The notes under the pieces are model-generated. The model was not told the origin of the DNA, did not search any database, and was given only the letters and a program-made list of their open reading frames with translations. The position numbers and the translations under genes were made by a program. A stretch of DNA of 64,000 nt from Saxidomus purpurata (Eukaryota > Mollusca > Bivalvia > Venerida > Veneridae), in assembly GCA_022818135.1 (NCBI GenBank), contig JAFMSR010000009.1, positions 28,635,315 through 28,699,314 of the forward strand. The letters run 5' to 3'. This document shows positions 1 through 13,700 of this stretch, piece after piece (within the stretch, counting starts at the first letter, position 1; each line of letters starts with the position of its first letter).

Positions 1-1631
1 TGAAACTTTGGTATGTGTTAAGTCTTGTCAGAGGTCGATAAATCAGCTCACCGTCTCAAAACTAACATATTAAAAATAATTTAAATTCAAGAATGAACAT
101 TTTGAGAAAAACAAATATTGTCATTTGCATCTATAAAGTTAAATACAACTGATTATGTGTCTTGAATACAGGCAATCTTGTACCATATTCATCCATATAT
201 ATACATAACACAATGCAAAAAGTCCCTCCTCATAGCTCAAATATCGTTTATCTCAAAGTATAAAGCATGGTCCCTTGAAATTCGAGATAACGAGTCAACT
301 GTACTTACCTATGGAATGATGAATTTACAGCATACAGTCATGCCGTTCTCCCGATATTTGCCGGGTTCTCCCGTTATTTAGACCCTAACCCGGCGCCCCG
401 GCGAAGCTTGCAAAAACACTAAAATCTCCCGATAAATCAAAATTTTGGAGAAAAAACTACGAGGTTCATAAAATATCATGGTCAATACCCTGACACGTGA
501 TATCGATAATGAAGAAGTACTAGTATTGTGTACAGTCGATTAGGTGACGAAACTGATGTGTTGACACAAGATTGTCACTATTATCTTAGGTAAATTGCCC
601 GGAGGGAAGTTTTCAAACAGAGATGATTAGCCAATATCGTACCGTCAATCAAGTCTCCAATCATGCCGCTAATTAAATCATTTAACCAAGTTTAACAAAT
701 TAAAAGATTTGATGCTTTCATATCAACGCCAAAACAAATTTACAAATCGATTGTCGGGTGTCCATGCGATCGATGTTGTGATAAATTATCGGAGCCCTTT
801 TGTTTTCCGATTGGATGAGAGTGCATAACTGGAGACGCCTTCAGATTTATCATCTGCCAAACAACGGTGTATTACAGATTGCAGTGATTAGTGACCCGCG
901 TTTCCTCAAACTTTTATGCAAACCGTGGAATCGTCGTTGGGTTATAAGCATTCTTTTCAAAAACGGTGTATTAAAAGATACGCGGATTTAAGCGTTTCTG
1001 TGAACCATTACTACGGGAATAGTAAACCAATGATTGAAAAGGGCGTTTTGTTTGTGTATATACGCAAAAAAAGTCAAATACATCCTTAGAAATGCATGAT
1101 TTCCTGCTAGAAAAATATCTCCCGGCAAGTCGTGCAAAAACCTGGCGATTTTTCAAAAATCTGGCAATAGCTCAATCCTTTGTGGCATGTATGATTTACA
1201 GATAGAAAAATTACTGATAGAACTGTGTTCTATTTACTCTAAAATAATGTTTTATATTTTTGTCACTTCTTCAAAAAAAATGTCAGAAAGGGTTTCTTAT
1301 TTGTTGGCAATATCATTGAAATAATACGTACTTTACTGTCTATGTTGCATGTACTTTCAATTTAAAACAAATGATTTTACATCCACTTTGCACATGACAT
1401 GAGACTTTAAGTTACTTTTAATTCCTTTTAAGCTCACCTGGCACAAGTCTATTTCCCCCCCAAAAAATACTATCTTGCAGGCATATGAATTTGTGAATTT
1501 CATATCATTAAGTCACAGCAAAAATGCAATTTGTTGGGATGTAAGTCTTGGATAGCTTCACCAAACAAATCTGTGAGAAAAAATATCCCACCAATATAAC
1601 TGAATGAACTGTATTTTATCCTTCCAATCAG
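1..1631. other. Intron sequence upstream of first visible DNAJC13 exon
   Basis: No exon with convincing splice sites and family similarity was found here. Around 340-460 and 1085-1165 there is degenerate sequence with repeated 'tctccc(g)' motifs, resembling stretches near 13770-13830 and 19390-19450, so it is probably old dispersed repeat. The short frames at 178-381, 800-991 and 971-1156 show no recognisable protein. Confidence 0.5.
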
Positions 1632-1772
1632 ATTTGTATACGAGCTATGGCACAAGTGGAGTGTATAGGACCAGTGAAAATCGCAATGAAACTGCGTAGA
1701 GATGCAATAGCCCTGGCAGCAGAAGCTCTCAGTAAAATGTTTGACAGAGGAGAGGAAGAACTAGTCTCTCAG
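1632..1772 (+). CDS. DNAJC13: DNAJC13 exon (47 codons), phase 0 at both ends
   Basis: This is the first visible coding exon. The acceptor is ccaatcag and the donor is CAG|gtacaagt. It encodes 47 residues, beginning [13 protein letters not shown] and ending GEEELVSQ. It is a helical segment ([19 protein letters not shown]) typical of the armadillo-like repeats near the C-terminus of RME-8. It joins exactly in frame to the next exon at 4699. An immediately upstream exon was not found, so the preceding intron is at least 1.6 kb. Confidence 0.88.
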
Positions 1773-4700
1773 GTACAAGTCTCTCAGCTTTTATTATGGT
1801 AGGAGACCCGTTTCAGTGACCCTTTGAAAGTATGCTGCAATTTCTAAATGCAATGTTTCGGATAACTACATTATACCAGGGTTGTGAACTATACCATTTT
1901 AGATTTCTTCAGATTGGAAAAAAATCTATTAACAAAGACAGTTTAATCAAGTGGTTGATATGTCCAGGGTAAACCCGTTTTTGAGGCCTTTTTCTTATTA
2001 CTTTTTAGCTCACCTGGCACAAAGTGCCAGAGTGAGCTATTAGGATCTCTCACTGTCCAGGGTCCGTTGTACATAGTACGTTGTCCATCCGTCCACCATT
2101 TCCTTCAAACAACATCTCCTCTGAAACCACTGGGCCAATAATGATGAAACTTTGCAGGGATGTTTCATGCATGAGGCTCTATCAAAGTTGTTCAAAGAAT
2201 TCCATTCAATGCAGAACTCTGGTTGCTATGGCAACAAATAGGAAAATCTTCTCTGAAGCCACAAGGCCTAGAGCTTAGATATTTGGCATGTAGCATTATC
2301 TAGTGGACCTCTGCAAAGATTATTCAAATTATGACTCCCGAGTCAAAATTGACCCCATGCGGGTGGTCACTTAGTTTACATAGGCTTTATATAGGAAAAA
2401 CTTAAAAAATCTTCTTCTCTGTAACCACAAGGCCAAGAGCTCAGATATTTGGCATGTAGCATTGTCTAGTAGACCTCTACCAAGATTGTTCAAATTATTC
2501 CCCTGGGATCAAAATTGACCCCGTCTGGGGGTCATTTGGTTTAACATAGGCTTATATGGGAAATCAAAAAAAAATCTTTTTCTCTGAAACCACAAGGCTT
2601 AGAGCTTACATATTTGGCATGTGGCATTGTCTAGTGGACTTGTATCATGATTGTTCGAATTATGAGCCCCGGTTCAAAATTGACCCTGCCTGGGGGGTCA
2701 CTTGGTTTTACATAGGCTCATATAGGAAAAACTTAAAAAATCTTTTCTCTGAAACCACAAGGCCTAGAGCTTAGATATCTAGCATGTAGCATTGTCTAGT
2801 CGACCTTTACCAAGATTGTTCAAATCATGACCCCCTGGTCAAAATTAAACCTCCGGGAGGGGGGGAAGCATTAGATTTCACATAGGCTTATATAGGGAAA
2901 AATACAAGGCCAACAGGCAGATAATAGATATTTGAAATGTTACTTAACATTGTGTAGTAGACCTCTATGAATTATGTTAAAATCATGACCCATTTTATTA
3001 TAGCAAATGGTAGTCAGGCGAGCGATATAGGATATATAAACTGTTTGAGATATTAATTTGAAAGTTGTACTTGCTTACCATCATGATCCCCAAACTTGGG
3101 CAGGGGAAGGTAATTCTGTCAAGGATTTTATTTGAATTATGGCCCTTTTTGACTTAGAAACTCAGTTAAAATTTTCATTCTTGTCTTCTTGTTGACTTAA
3201 CCATTTGAGATATTACTTTGAAAGTTGGAGTTCTTATGTACCATCATGAGACCTATCTGTAAGCAAGAGAAGATAACTCTGTGAACATGTTTCATGATTT
3301 GTACTTAGAAATTCCTAGTTAAAGTCTTGTGTGCTGTTAACTGTCAAAGTTTTGTTTTATTGGCAAGCACTAAAAAAGTCGGGCGCGCTGTCCTACTGAC
3401 AGCTCTTGTTATCTCACCTGGCACAAAGTGCCAGAGTGAGCTATTAGGATTGTATTCCGTCCGGCGTACGTCCGTCTACCATTTCCTTCAAACGACATCT
3501 CCTCTGAAACCACAAGGCCTATGTTGATGAAACTTTGCAGGGATATTTCATGCATGAAGCTCTATCAAAGTTGTTCAAAGAATTTCATTCCAGTCAGAAC
3601 TCTGGTTGCTATGGCAACAAATAAGAAAAACCTAAAAAATCTTCTTCTCTGAAACCACAAGGCCTAGAGCTTAGATATTTGGCATGTAGCATTGTCTAGT
3701 GGACCTCTACCAAGATTGTTCAAATTATGACCCTGGGATCAAAATTGACCCCGCGCAGGTGGTCACTTAGTTTTCCATAGGCTTTATATAGGAAAAACTT
3801 TAAAAAGTCTTCTTCTCTGAAACCACAAGGCCTAGAGCTTAGATATTTGGCATGTAGCATTGTCTAGTGGACCTCTACCAAGATTATTCAAATTATGACC
3901 CCCGGGTCAAAATTGATCTTGCCGGGGGGGGTGGGGGGTCACCTGTTTGGTATATAACATTGTCTAGTGATCTTCCACCAGGCAAGTTGACTTGTACCAA
4001 GGTGAGCGATATAGGGCTATTTTGGCCCTCTTGTTTAATTTTATGCATATCAATTTTGAAATGTTACAAACTTACTCATGATCAAATATTTCTTTGAAAT
4101 TATCCCCCCACCCCCCCTCCTCCCTCCAGTTGGCTTACAGAATCCAGGGTCAGGCTTTGAACGTAATGTACATTTACAGAGGTCTTTGAACAAGTTTCAT
4201 ATCTTTGACCTTAATTCTTATAGACAATTACACAATACACCAGTCCTGTTCTTAGACAAAAAAACAACATTTTACTGACAAGCTTTCGAATAGTCGAGCA
4301 TGCTGTCATGAGACAGCTCTTGTTATATATGGTTTAACCATTGTAATGAATGTTCTCTGTATCTCATTATAAAAAAGGCTCACTTTGGTTATAATTTATT
4401 TTTTGTTCAGCTTGTGAAAGTAATCATCAAGCAAATGTCAATTACCAGCTATTGTCACTAGTTAAAAAATGAGTATGGGTCACTGAATTTGGTGAGTATA
4501 TGTAGTGCCTAACAGGGATGTGTGTTTTAAAAGGGATCCAGGATAAAGTGAAAAATCTGTAATTATTTTAACTATTATGCATATATGATAATCTGCATAT
4601 GTTAAAGATTCTGTTTGCTTTCCATAAAGGAGACAGGTATGACTGAAGTTCTCAGTAGTATAACAGAAGACATTGTTTGTAATATTTTGCTGTTTTAGGC

Positions 4701-7700
4701 TTTAAAGACGGAAATGGTGCAATATTTACTCAGGCTGCTTGAAGCAGGCCTTGAAGCCCTTGACAACCCGGCGTCTACTAAAGCTCAGATTGTCAAAGCA
4801 ATCAAAGCTATGCAGAGAAGTCTACTGTATGCAGATCAAGTGAGTTGGAATTTTTACAGACTGCAACAAGAATTCCTCATGCTTTGAAAGTTTTATGTAG
4901 CTAAGAAATCTAAAGTTTTATCATATTTACAGCTTTTATTTTAAGAAGTGTTTGTTTCTTGTCTTATGTGGGCTAAAGAATTATGTAAAAGACACATCTA
5001 TTCAATGGAACCAGTCCAAGATATCTCAATTCTGATTGGTCAGTGTTTGAACTGAGCTCACTTACAGCCAGTTAGAAAACAGAAGATGTATGGAAGGAGG
5101 TCTGAGAGGAAGTTATATACTGTAAAGGCTATTTAGCTTTTTTCATCACACACTGTCTGTCATCCCTCTGTCAACATTTTGCCTCAAAACAACATCTCAT
5201 CTGAAACCACTGGGCCAATGTTGATGAAACTTGGCAAGGATGTTCCTGGCTTGAAGCTGTATCAAAGTTGTTCAAAGAATTTCATTCCATGCAGAACCAA
5301 AAACTTTAAAAAGTCTTCTTCTCTGAAACCACAAGGCCCAGAGCTTAGATATTTGACATGCAGCATTGTCTAGTGGACCTCTACCAAGAATGTTCAAATT
5401 ATGCCCCTGGGATCAAAATTGACCTTGCCCAGGGGATCACTTAGCTTTACATAGGCTTATATAGGAAAAACTTCAAAAATCCTCTGCTGTCAAACCACAA
5501 AGCCTAGAGCTCAGATATTTAGCATGTAGCATTGCATATTTGACTTCTACCAAGATTATTCAAATCATGACCAATGGGTCAACATTGTCCCTACCTTGGG
5601 GGGTCACTATTTAGTATACAGGATTATCTAGTAGTTTGTTTAGTGGACCTCTACCAAGTTTGTTCAAATGTTACCATGGGGTCAATATTGACCCAGCCCT
5701 TGGGCTCACTTGTTTCACATAGACATATAGAGGAAAACCTTTAAAAGGTCTAGAGCTTAGATATTTGGTGTGTAACATTGTCTGGTGGACCTCTTTGAAG
5801 TTTGTTCAAATCATGCTCCCAGGGTTTAAATTAACCCTGCCTGTAGTGTCACTAGGTGTAGCAGTGAGCAACCAGCGACTAACCTTTATAACCAGTGACT
5901 TCCTTAGCAACCAGTAACTTCCCCCAGGAACAAGTGACTTTTTTATCAACAGTTTACTTTCTAAGCAACATCTTAGTACCCAAGAAGCCAGTGAATTCCT
6001 TAAACTATAGCATCATCTTGCCACCAGTGACTTCCTTAGCAACCATCCACATCCTTAGCAACAAGCATCAGTTGTATTTGTCAATCACTGACATCCTGTA
6101 GTATCTAGGGACTGCTTAACAACTACTGGAAAAAACTTGTTTTTCAAAACCACAAGGTCCAGAACTTAGTTTTTTTCTTTATGAACTCGAGATTGGCAAT
6201 GAAACTAGGTAATTTTGGGTTAAAAACTAGGTGACCGGGGTCAGATCTACAGTTATAGAATTTGGACTATTTGAGTACATTTTTATAGCAGATTACAAAA
6301 TTGTCTTTGACTGATCTTGTACCTACTTTCTTGTCTTTTGGAGCAATGGTACTCAGGTGAGCAATACAGGGCCATCCCCTCATGTTCAGAGATTGCCTGT
6401 CTTGTGGATGATAGAAAAGTACTAGTTCTTTGTGTTGAAAACATTTATTGAACACAACATTAACAAACCAAGAAATACAAACTGGCCTGTCAAAGACTGT
6501 ATCAGTGTATGCTGAAGTTTTATGTAAGCTTTATTCTGTTTAATTTTAATTTTCAGATCAATACTATTCTAGATGGTTCAACAACATGGCGTGATTACAA
6601 GGACCAGAAACATGACCTGTTTATATCAGACACACAGATATCAGGATATCTTACAGGTAATATGCATTGCAACAATATTTACATATATCCTCTGTTTTTA
6701 TCTGTGACTTTGGACAAAATGAAGTCAGCACTGTGACTGTTACTTCAAAAAGAAATCCCCGCAGAAATGAGGCTCCGCTGGGGTGGGAAATATTAAAAAT
6801 TTTCCTCTTTTCTATCACAGACAGACCAATACACTGTCCATTTGTTTTTTTTCATTATACCCCCCGAACACAAAGTGTAAGGGGGGATATACTGGATTCA
6901 GCTTGTCTGTCCGTCCGCACGTCTGTCTGTCCGTCTGTCTGTAGACGGAATCTTGTGGACACAAGATCTCCAATACCCCTGGTCAGAATTTAATGATACT
7001 TCACACAAGTGATAAGTACAATGCCTAGTTGTGCAAGGTCCATGTTTCGGGTCTCTAGGTCAAAGGTCAAGGTCACAGGGGCTCGGGATAGTAAAATCTT
7101 GTGGACGCTAAATCTCCAAAACCCCTGGTCAGAATTTGATGATACTTCACAGAAGTGATAAGTACAATGCCTTGTTGTGCATGGTCCATGTTTCAGGTCT
7201 CTAGGTCAAAGGTCAAGGTCACAGGGGCTTGAGATGGTAAAATCTTGTGGACTCTAAATCTCCAAAATCCCTGGTCAGAATTTAATGATAATTCACAGAA
7301 GTGATAAGTACAATGCGTAGTTGTGCATGGTCCAGGTTTTGGGTCTCTAGGTCAGAGGTCAAGGTCACAGGGGCTCAGGATAGTAAAATCTTGTGGACGC
7401 TAAATCTCCAAAACCCCTGGTCAGAATTTGATGATACTTCACACAAGTGATAAGTACAATGCCTAGTTGTGCATGGTCCAGGTTTCGGGTCTCTAGGTCA
7501 AAGGTCAAGGTCACAGGGACTCGAGATGGTAAAATCTTGTTGATGCTAAATCTCCAAAACCCCTGGTCAGAATTTAATGATACTTCATAGAAGTGATAAG
7601 CACCATGCTTAGTTGTGCATGGTCCATGTTTCGGGTCACTAGATCAAAGGTCACAGGGGCTTGAGATACTAAAATCTTGTGTGCTTTTAATCTCGAAACC

Positions 7701-10700
7701 CGCTGGTCAAAATTTAATTATACTTCACAGAAGCCTTAAGATGTGCAGGTCCAATAATCAAAGCATAATCAAAGCATCAAATATTACATGAATTTTAAAT
7801 ACTGTGTCAGTGGGATGTTTGGGGGGTATTCATCACCTTCAGTGATAGTTCTAGTTTCCAGTTTAACAGTAGACATTTGATAGTATACATGTGCTCATTT
7901 GATATATACTTCTAGTTATGCAGGTTTTTCACGGAAAATCTGCTTATTAGAATGGTTATGTCTCTGTCAGGTAGGCCGGCGGGCAGGTGGTTGGGTGTCA
8001 AACATTGGTTTTCCGCTCATTAATTTTAGTTAGGAGTGACCAGTTGCAATTTAACTTTCTGTGTAGGTAGGTTTCCACTCAATAGCTTGAGTTAGGAGTG
8101 ACCAACCAATTGCAATTAAACTCAGTGTGTAGGTAGGTTGGGTGAAGAAAAAGCTTGGGATTTTTTTTGGGGTCACTAGGGTCAAGGTCAAATAGATTTA
8201 AAAAAATTTCTAAAGTTGTTATTAAAAAAAAACTTGGGAAGGTTTGTGACTGGTGTTTTGTTGTTGTTATTTTTAGCTCACCTGCCACAAAGTGCCAGAG
8301 TGAGCTATTAGGATCACTCACCGTCCAGGGTCCGTCGTCCGTCCACCATTTCCTTCAAACGACTTCTCCTCTGAAACCACTGGACCAATGCAGGAATGTT
8401 CCTTGCATGAAGCTTTATCAAAGTTGTTCAAAGAATTCAATTCCACACAGAACATTTGTTGCTATGGCAACAAATAGGAAAAACTTAAAAAATCTTCTTC
8501 TCTGAAGCCACAAGGCCTAGAGCTTTGATATTAAGCATGAGGCATTGTCTAGTGGACCTCTACCAAGGTTGTTCATATTATGACCCCCAGGTCAAAATTG
8601 ACCCTGCCCGTGGGTTACTTTGTTTTACATAGTTATTCTTGCAAGGCCCACAAATATTTTCTGGCACACCTGAGCAACTGGCTCTACAACTGCTTCAAAT
8701 GACTTCTTATATACCACTACATGGAATGTCATGCCCAGAAACATCCTGGCATTAAGGTCTCTTAAATTTGGTTCCAGTTGACAGGAGCTAAAATGGTAAA
8801 TTTTTTGAAAATCTTCTCCAAAACCACAAGACCAAGAGCTACGATATTTGGTACATATGATTGTGTAGTGGTCCTCTTATCAAATTTGTTCAAATCGTGC
8901 CACTTGGGTCCCAAATTTGGCCCCGCCTGCTTGTTTTACGAAGAGTTAAAAAGGGAAATTTTTCTGTCTGAAACCTAAAGTCACAGAGCTTACATATTTG
9001 TAGTGTAGCATTGTCTATTACATCTCTCTCAAGTTTGTTCAAATAATGCCCCTTTGGTCTAAATTGGTTCGCTCCTAGATGTTACATATAAAAAAATTAT
9101 GTACATACTACAAACTTCGAAAAATCTTGTCAAAAACAACAAGGAACAGGTCTTCAAAAATCTTCTTGTTGATTTTGAGGTCCGTAGGTCAAAGGTCAAG
9201 GTCACAGTGTTCCCGAATAGTTAAACGGTTTCTGGAATATAACTTGAGGAGCTGTTGGTCTAGCATCTTGGAGGTTGGCCATGACCAGCAGATGATCCCT
9301 ATTGATTTTAAGGTCAGGAGGTCAATGGTCAAGGTTACTGGGACCTTTTATATTGAAACTATTTCTGAGTCATTAGTAAAGAACCAGTTGGCATACATTT
9401 TTCAAACTTAATTTGTCATTACCAGTGGATGACCCCTTTTCATTTTCCGGTTATAAGTCTAACTGCAATTTTGCAATGACTTTTACTTTAAAAATAGTTC
9501 CTTGCATAGTTTGACTTTTTCCACATTACTGATTGCATCAAGGGGGGCATGTGTATTATACAAACAGCTCTTGTTAATATACAGTATTGCAAATTGACCC
9601 TGAAGTTTGATTTATTTTGAGTTTTATAAAGAAATCTTAAAAAATCTAATTGTCAAAAACTGCAAGCCCCTGATCTTAAATATTTTGTATGTAGCATTTT
9701 TTAGCTGGGAAGAACTGTTAAAAGTTTTTTTGTTAGAAAGGATTGGCCCAATTTTTAGCTAACCTGAACACTTGTGCTCAGGGTGAGCTTTTGTGACCAC
9801 TCACCATCTGGTGTCCATTTAAATCTTCTTACGAACAACTACTGGACCAATTTTAAACAAACTCCACTTGAATGTTCCTTGGGTCACCCACATCAAAGAT
9901 TGTTCAAATGAAGTAGTTACAATAAGAACTCTCAGACTGGTTGCTGTGGCAACAAATAGGAAAACTTTAAAAATCTTTTGAAAAACTAGAAGGCCTAGGC
10001 TTCGATACTAGTAGTAGGTATGTATCATTGTATAGTGGACCTCTGCCAGCATTGTTCAGATCATGACCCCAGGGTCAAAATTGACCTCACCCTCAGAGTC
10101 ACTTGTTTTTACATATGTTTCTATTGGTGAAACACTTTAAATCTTCTCTCTAAAACCACAATGACTAGACACATAGATATTTGTCATATAGCATTGTTAG
10201 GAATTTTTTTTTAATCTTCAGCAGGACTGCAAGGTCTAGAGCTTAGATATTTAATACCTAGCATTTTCTAGTGAACCTCCACCAAGTTTGTTCAAATCAT
10301 GTCCCCAGAGACAAAATTTACCCTTTGGTTACTTGTTTTACATAGAATTTATACCAGAAAACAGAAAATCTTATCCAAAACCACAAGGTCTAGACCTTAG
10401 GTATTTAGTATTTAGCACTGGATCTCTTCCATGTTTGTGTTTTACATAGACTGATATAGGAAAACTTCTGAAAATCCTCTTTTCCAAAACCACAAGGTCT
10501 AGAGCTTAGATATTTTGTATATGGCATGGTCTAGGTTCAAACTGGGCCCATGGGGTCAAAATTGACCATGCCCTTGGGGTCTCTTGTCTGTATATAGAGT
10601 TATACAAAAAAACCTAGCTTCCAATTAGTTCCAATAGCAACAAGCAACTTATCTAGCAACCACTTACTTCCTAAGCAACCAGTCACTTCCCCTATGAACA

Positions 10701-13700
10701 AGTGACTTCAGTAGCAACCAGTGACTTTCTTAACAACTAAGTCCCCTAGCAATAAGGGACTTTATTAGCAACCAGTGACTTTCCCTAGGAACAAGTAACT
10801 TTCTTAGCTACCAGTGACTTCCTTAGCAACAACTTTGGCCCCTAGCAACAATTTGACTTCCTTAGCAACCAATGACTTCCTTAGTAACAAATGTCTTTTT
10901 GTTGGGAACAAGTATTATCTTTACCAACCATTGACTTACTTTGCAACCACTTTGTCCCCTGGCAACTAGTTAGTTAACCTACCAACCAGGGATTCCCTTG
11001 CCTAGCCATAGCAACTTCTTGTCAGCTGTGAGTTTCTGAGCAACCCTCTTTAGCAACCAGTGATTTTTCCTAGTAACCAGTGACTTCCTTAGCAGCTTCT
11101 TAACTTCCTTAGGTAAGTGCACTGGTACTCCAGTGAGCAATATAGGGCCATCATGGCTTTCTTGTTAAAAATAACTTCACAAATCTTGGGTCAGTGTCAC
11201 TGTTCTTAGAATAGAATCACTAACTTAAACATGGTTCGCACAGGCCTTGAAAAGTACTTGAATTTGGTGCCAAGTACTTGAAAAGTACTTGAATTCAGTG
11301 CTGGGAAAAAGCCCTTGAAAAGTACTTGAATTTGAAAATGAAACTAGTGAATTTCTTTAAAAGTCATTGAATTTGTATGTTCCGCATAAAAAACGTCCAA
11401 AATAATTGTATCACGCCTTAAAATGACAAGAAAACAGTCTATCGGTATCAGTCCATCGAACCTGCTCACGTGTGATATATCAACTACGTACCGGATTCGG
11501 GAATTTAGACACGCTTGCTCCCGGAGTGATTTCCCTTTACCAAAAGTCATGGTCACGGAAAATTTGTGAAAATGCATTTTCTCATCGACATTGCTCACGA
11601 ATGATAGTTATAAAGCATGGATAAAGGAATTTAAGGGGAACAAACACAAGTGTACTGGTGTGTGTTGGATTAACTTATAGACAAACCACATTATGGGCGA
11701 AAGTGCGTTGAAGAGTCATCAACTAGAAAAAAAAGCATTTATAAACATGAGAAACAAAATCTGACAAATAAACGTTCCAATGAGTCAATACAGTCATTCC
11801 TCATGACAAAAAATCCAGATTTGAATAACAAGTAAATATTGAGATTATCAACATGTATTTTGCTTGATATTAATTTGAATAACAAAGATACATGTTATAT
11901 TGTCTTCCAAGTATGATTTAAGGCGACATTTGACTATGTATCCTGACATGAAGTCGGATTTTTCGTATCATTTTAGTCCTTAAAATTAGAAAAAAAGTCC
12001 TTGAAAAGTACTTGGATTTTGTCTCGGAACTTCAGTATGAACCATGTTAAAATACAAAAAAGAAATTTTATCGACATATTTTTAACAAACATAGGGTACA
12101 TAGCAATGTACAAGTTCAAATCTAGATGTTTTGCTGATGTAAATTACCTTGGCTTAAAGGGAAATTGTACTCAGGTGAGCGATATAGGGTCGTCATGGCC
12201 TCCTGTTCAGATAACCTGGAATTTAACTTAACAGAGTACAGGGTCTGTTCCTAGCTCACATGTGATGTTTCAGATTTCTTTGTTAACTTTAAGAATGTTT
12301 TATGTACCATAATATTCCACTAGCATACATTTCTATGATCAGTTCCTCAAGCTTGTACAATGTGCCACTGCTAACTTTGAACATTTTGTTCCACAGATCA
12401 GCCGCATCCAGGTAACAGGTTTTGTGCACAGCTTAAAAGTTTGTCTGACTGAGTTTTTATAGCTTTACGTTCTGTTTTTTACAAGTATTTGCAGACCTGC
12501 TGCATATATTGCACATACATTCATGTAAATTTAAGTCTTTGTTTTATAATTCCCTGCTTAGGACAGGGCTCAGGAAAACAGAAAATTTGCCAGTCTGGAC
12601 TGATTTTCAACTTGTTACATGAATTTCAGCAGGTTTCATTGTGGTTTAATCATAGATGGTAATATTCGAACGTTTTTTGGGAGGGGTAAAACAAACAATA
12701 AACGATAGACAAATAAAGATATTGAAAATTAAACCGAAAAAATTATTTGAATGTAGACATACGAAACACTATCCATTGAGAAATGGGATATTACAAAATA
12801 GTTGGGAGCCACTGCGGTGCAGTGGTAGCACATTAGCCTCAGGATCAAGGGTCCCGGGCTCGATCCCTACCATAGCCATGTTGGTAGTTTCCTGAGGCAA
12901 GTCACAAATAATTTTACATTGAACCTCTCTCTTGAAGGTTGATTCCATCTGGAATGAGTCAATAGCAATTAATTAATGAAATAAGTTGTAAGAACTTGTT
13001 TCAGACCTGAGAAAAAAAAGTGTATAGATTTAAATAAAAATTTTGGCATACCTGTGAACCCTACTGTTTCTTGCGGTATACTACCGGAATTCAAAGAGGA
13101 AAATAATCTCCCACCTGGAGATGCCATTCTACCGTAAATTAGCAATTATGATCAAATTGACCTTTAACCCAGAATGTAAACAAATTATTGACTGGTTTGC
13201 CAATTTGTGCAGACTGATTTATCAATATCTCAGCTAAATCATATACCGGTCTGCTGCCATGTGTTTCTTGATTGCATTTTGTCACAGTCCGTGATTTTGT
13301 GTATGTCAGCTTTTCACACATTTTATGATGGGGATTAAATTGTTAATTGGTGTCTGTACCCATCAGGGGTCATAACATAATCCATGATGGCTAAGATTAA
13401 TGAGTGCCAGGTAAATAGGCAGAGTGGAAAATCCTAGTCCATAAAATTAATTAATCACAAGATGTAAACAGATCGGACAAAAGGTATAAAACAAGGCTGG
13501 AAAATAAAGATGGTTTAACTATTATCTTGCAATATTTCTAGATTGATTTTCATTTTTTATTCAAAATTTAAGAATTCATGATTACCAAGATTTTAGATAT
13601 ATTTTTATTTCTATATGCATATATAAAAAATCTTACTTTCACTTCACGGATAATTATATTGTGAAAAGAAAGTGAAAGTAGATTTAAAAATGCTATGATT

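Larger units (their letters stand above)
1773..4698 (+). other. DNAJC13: DNAJC13 intron, repeat-filled
   Basis: The donor is gtacaagt and the acceptor is ttttgctgttttag. It is almost fully occupied by hairpin-ended repeats: an A-family copy at 2007-3030, E-family material at 3031-3410, a second A copy at 3411-4035 and a second E unit at 4036-4324. The remaining 370 bases next to the downstream exon show nothing recognisable. Confidence 0.75.

Noticed and set aside
2081..2774. Frames with repeated '[14 protein letters not shown]' or 'FSETTRPRA' peptides, also at 5179, 8155, 27678, 29667, 41918 and 49118
   Set aside because: They are the A-family head and units read in one frame. They recur in both strands with stops and track the repeat, not a gene.
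2007..4035. A-family copies as LTR retrotransposons or classic MITEs
   Set aside because: There are no long terminal repeats, no primer binding site or coding, and the nested case at 29098-29900 shows no target duplication.
12804..12875. Functional tRNA gene
   Set aside because: A and B boxes are present, but the folding arms are not tRNA-like and a SINE body and A-rich tail follow.
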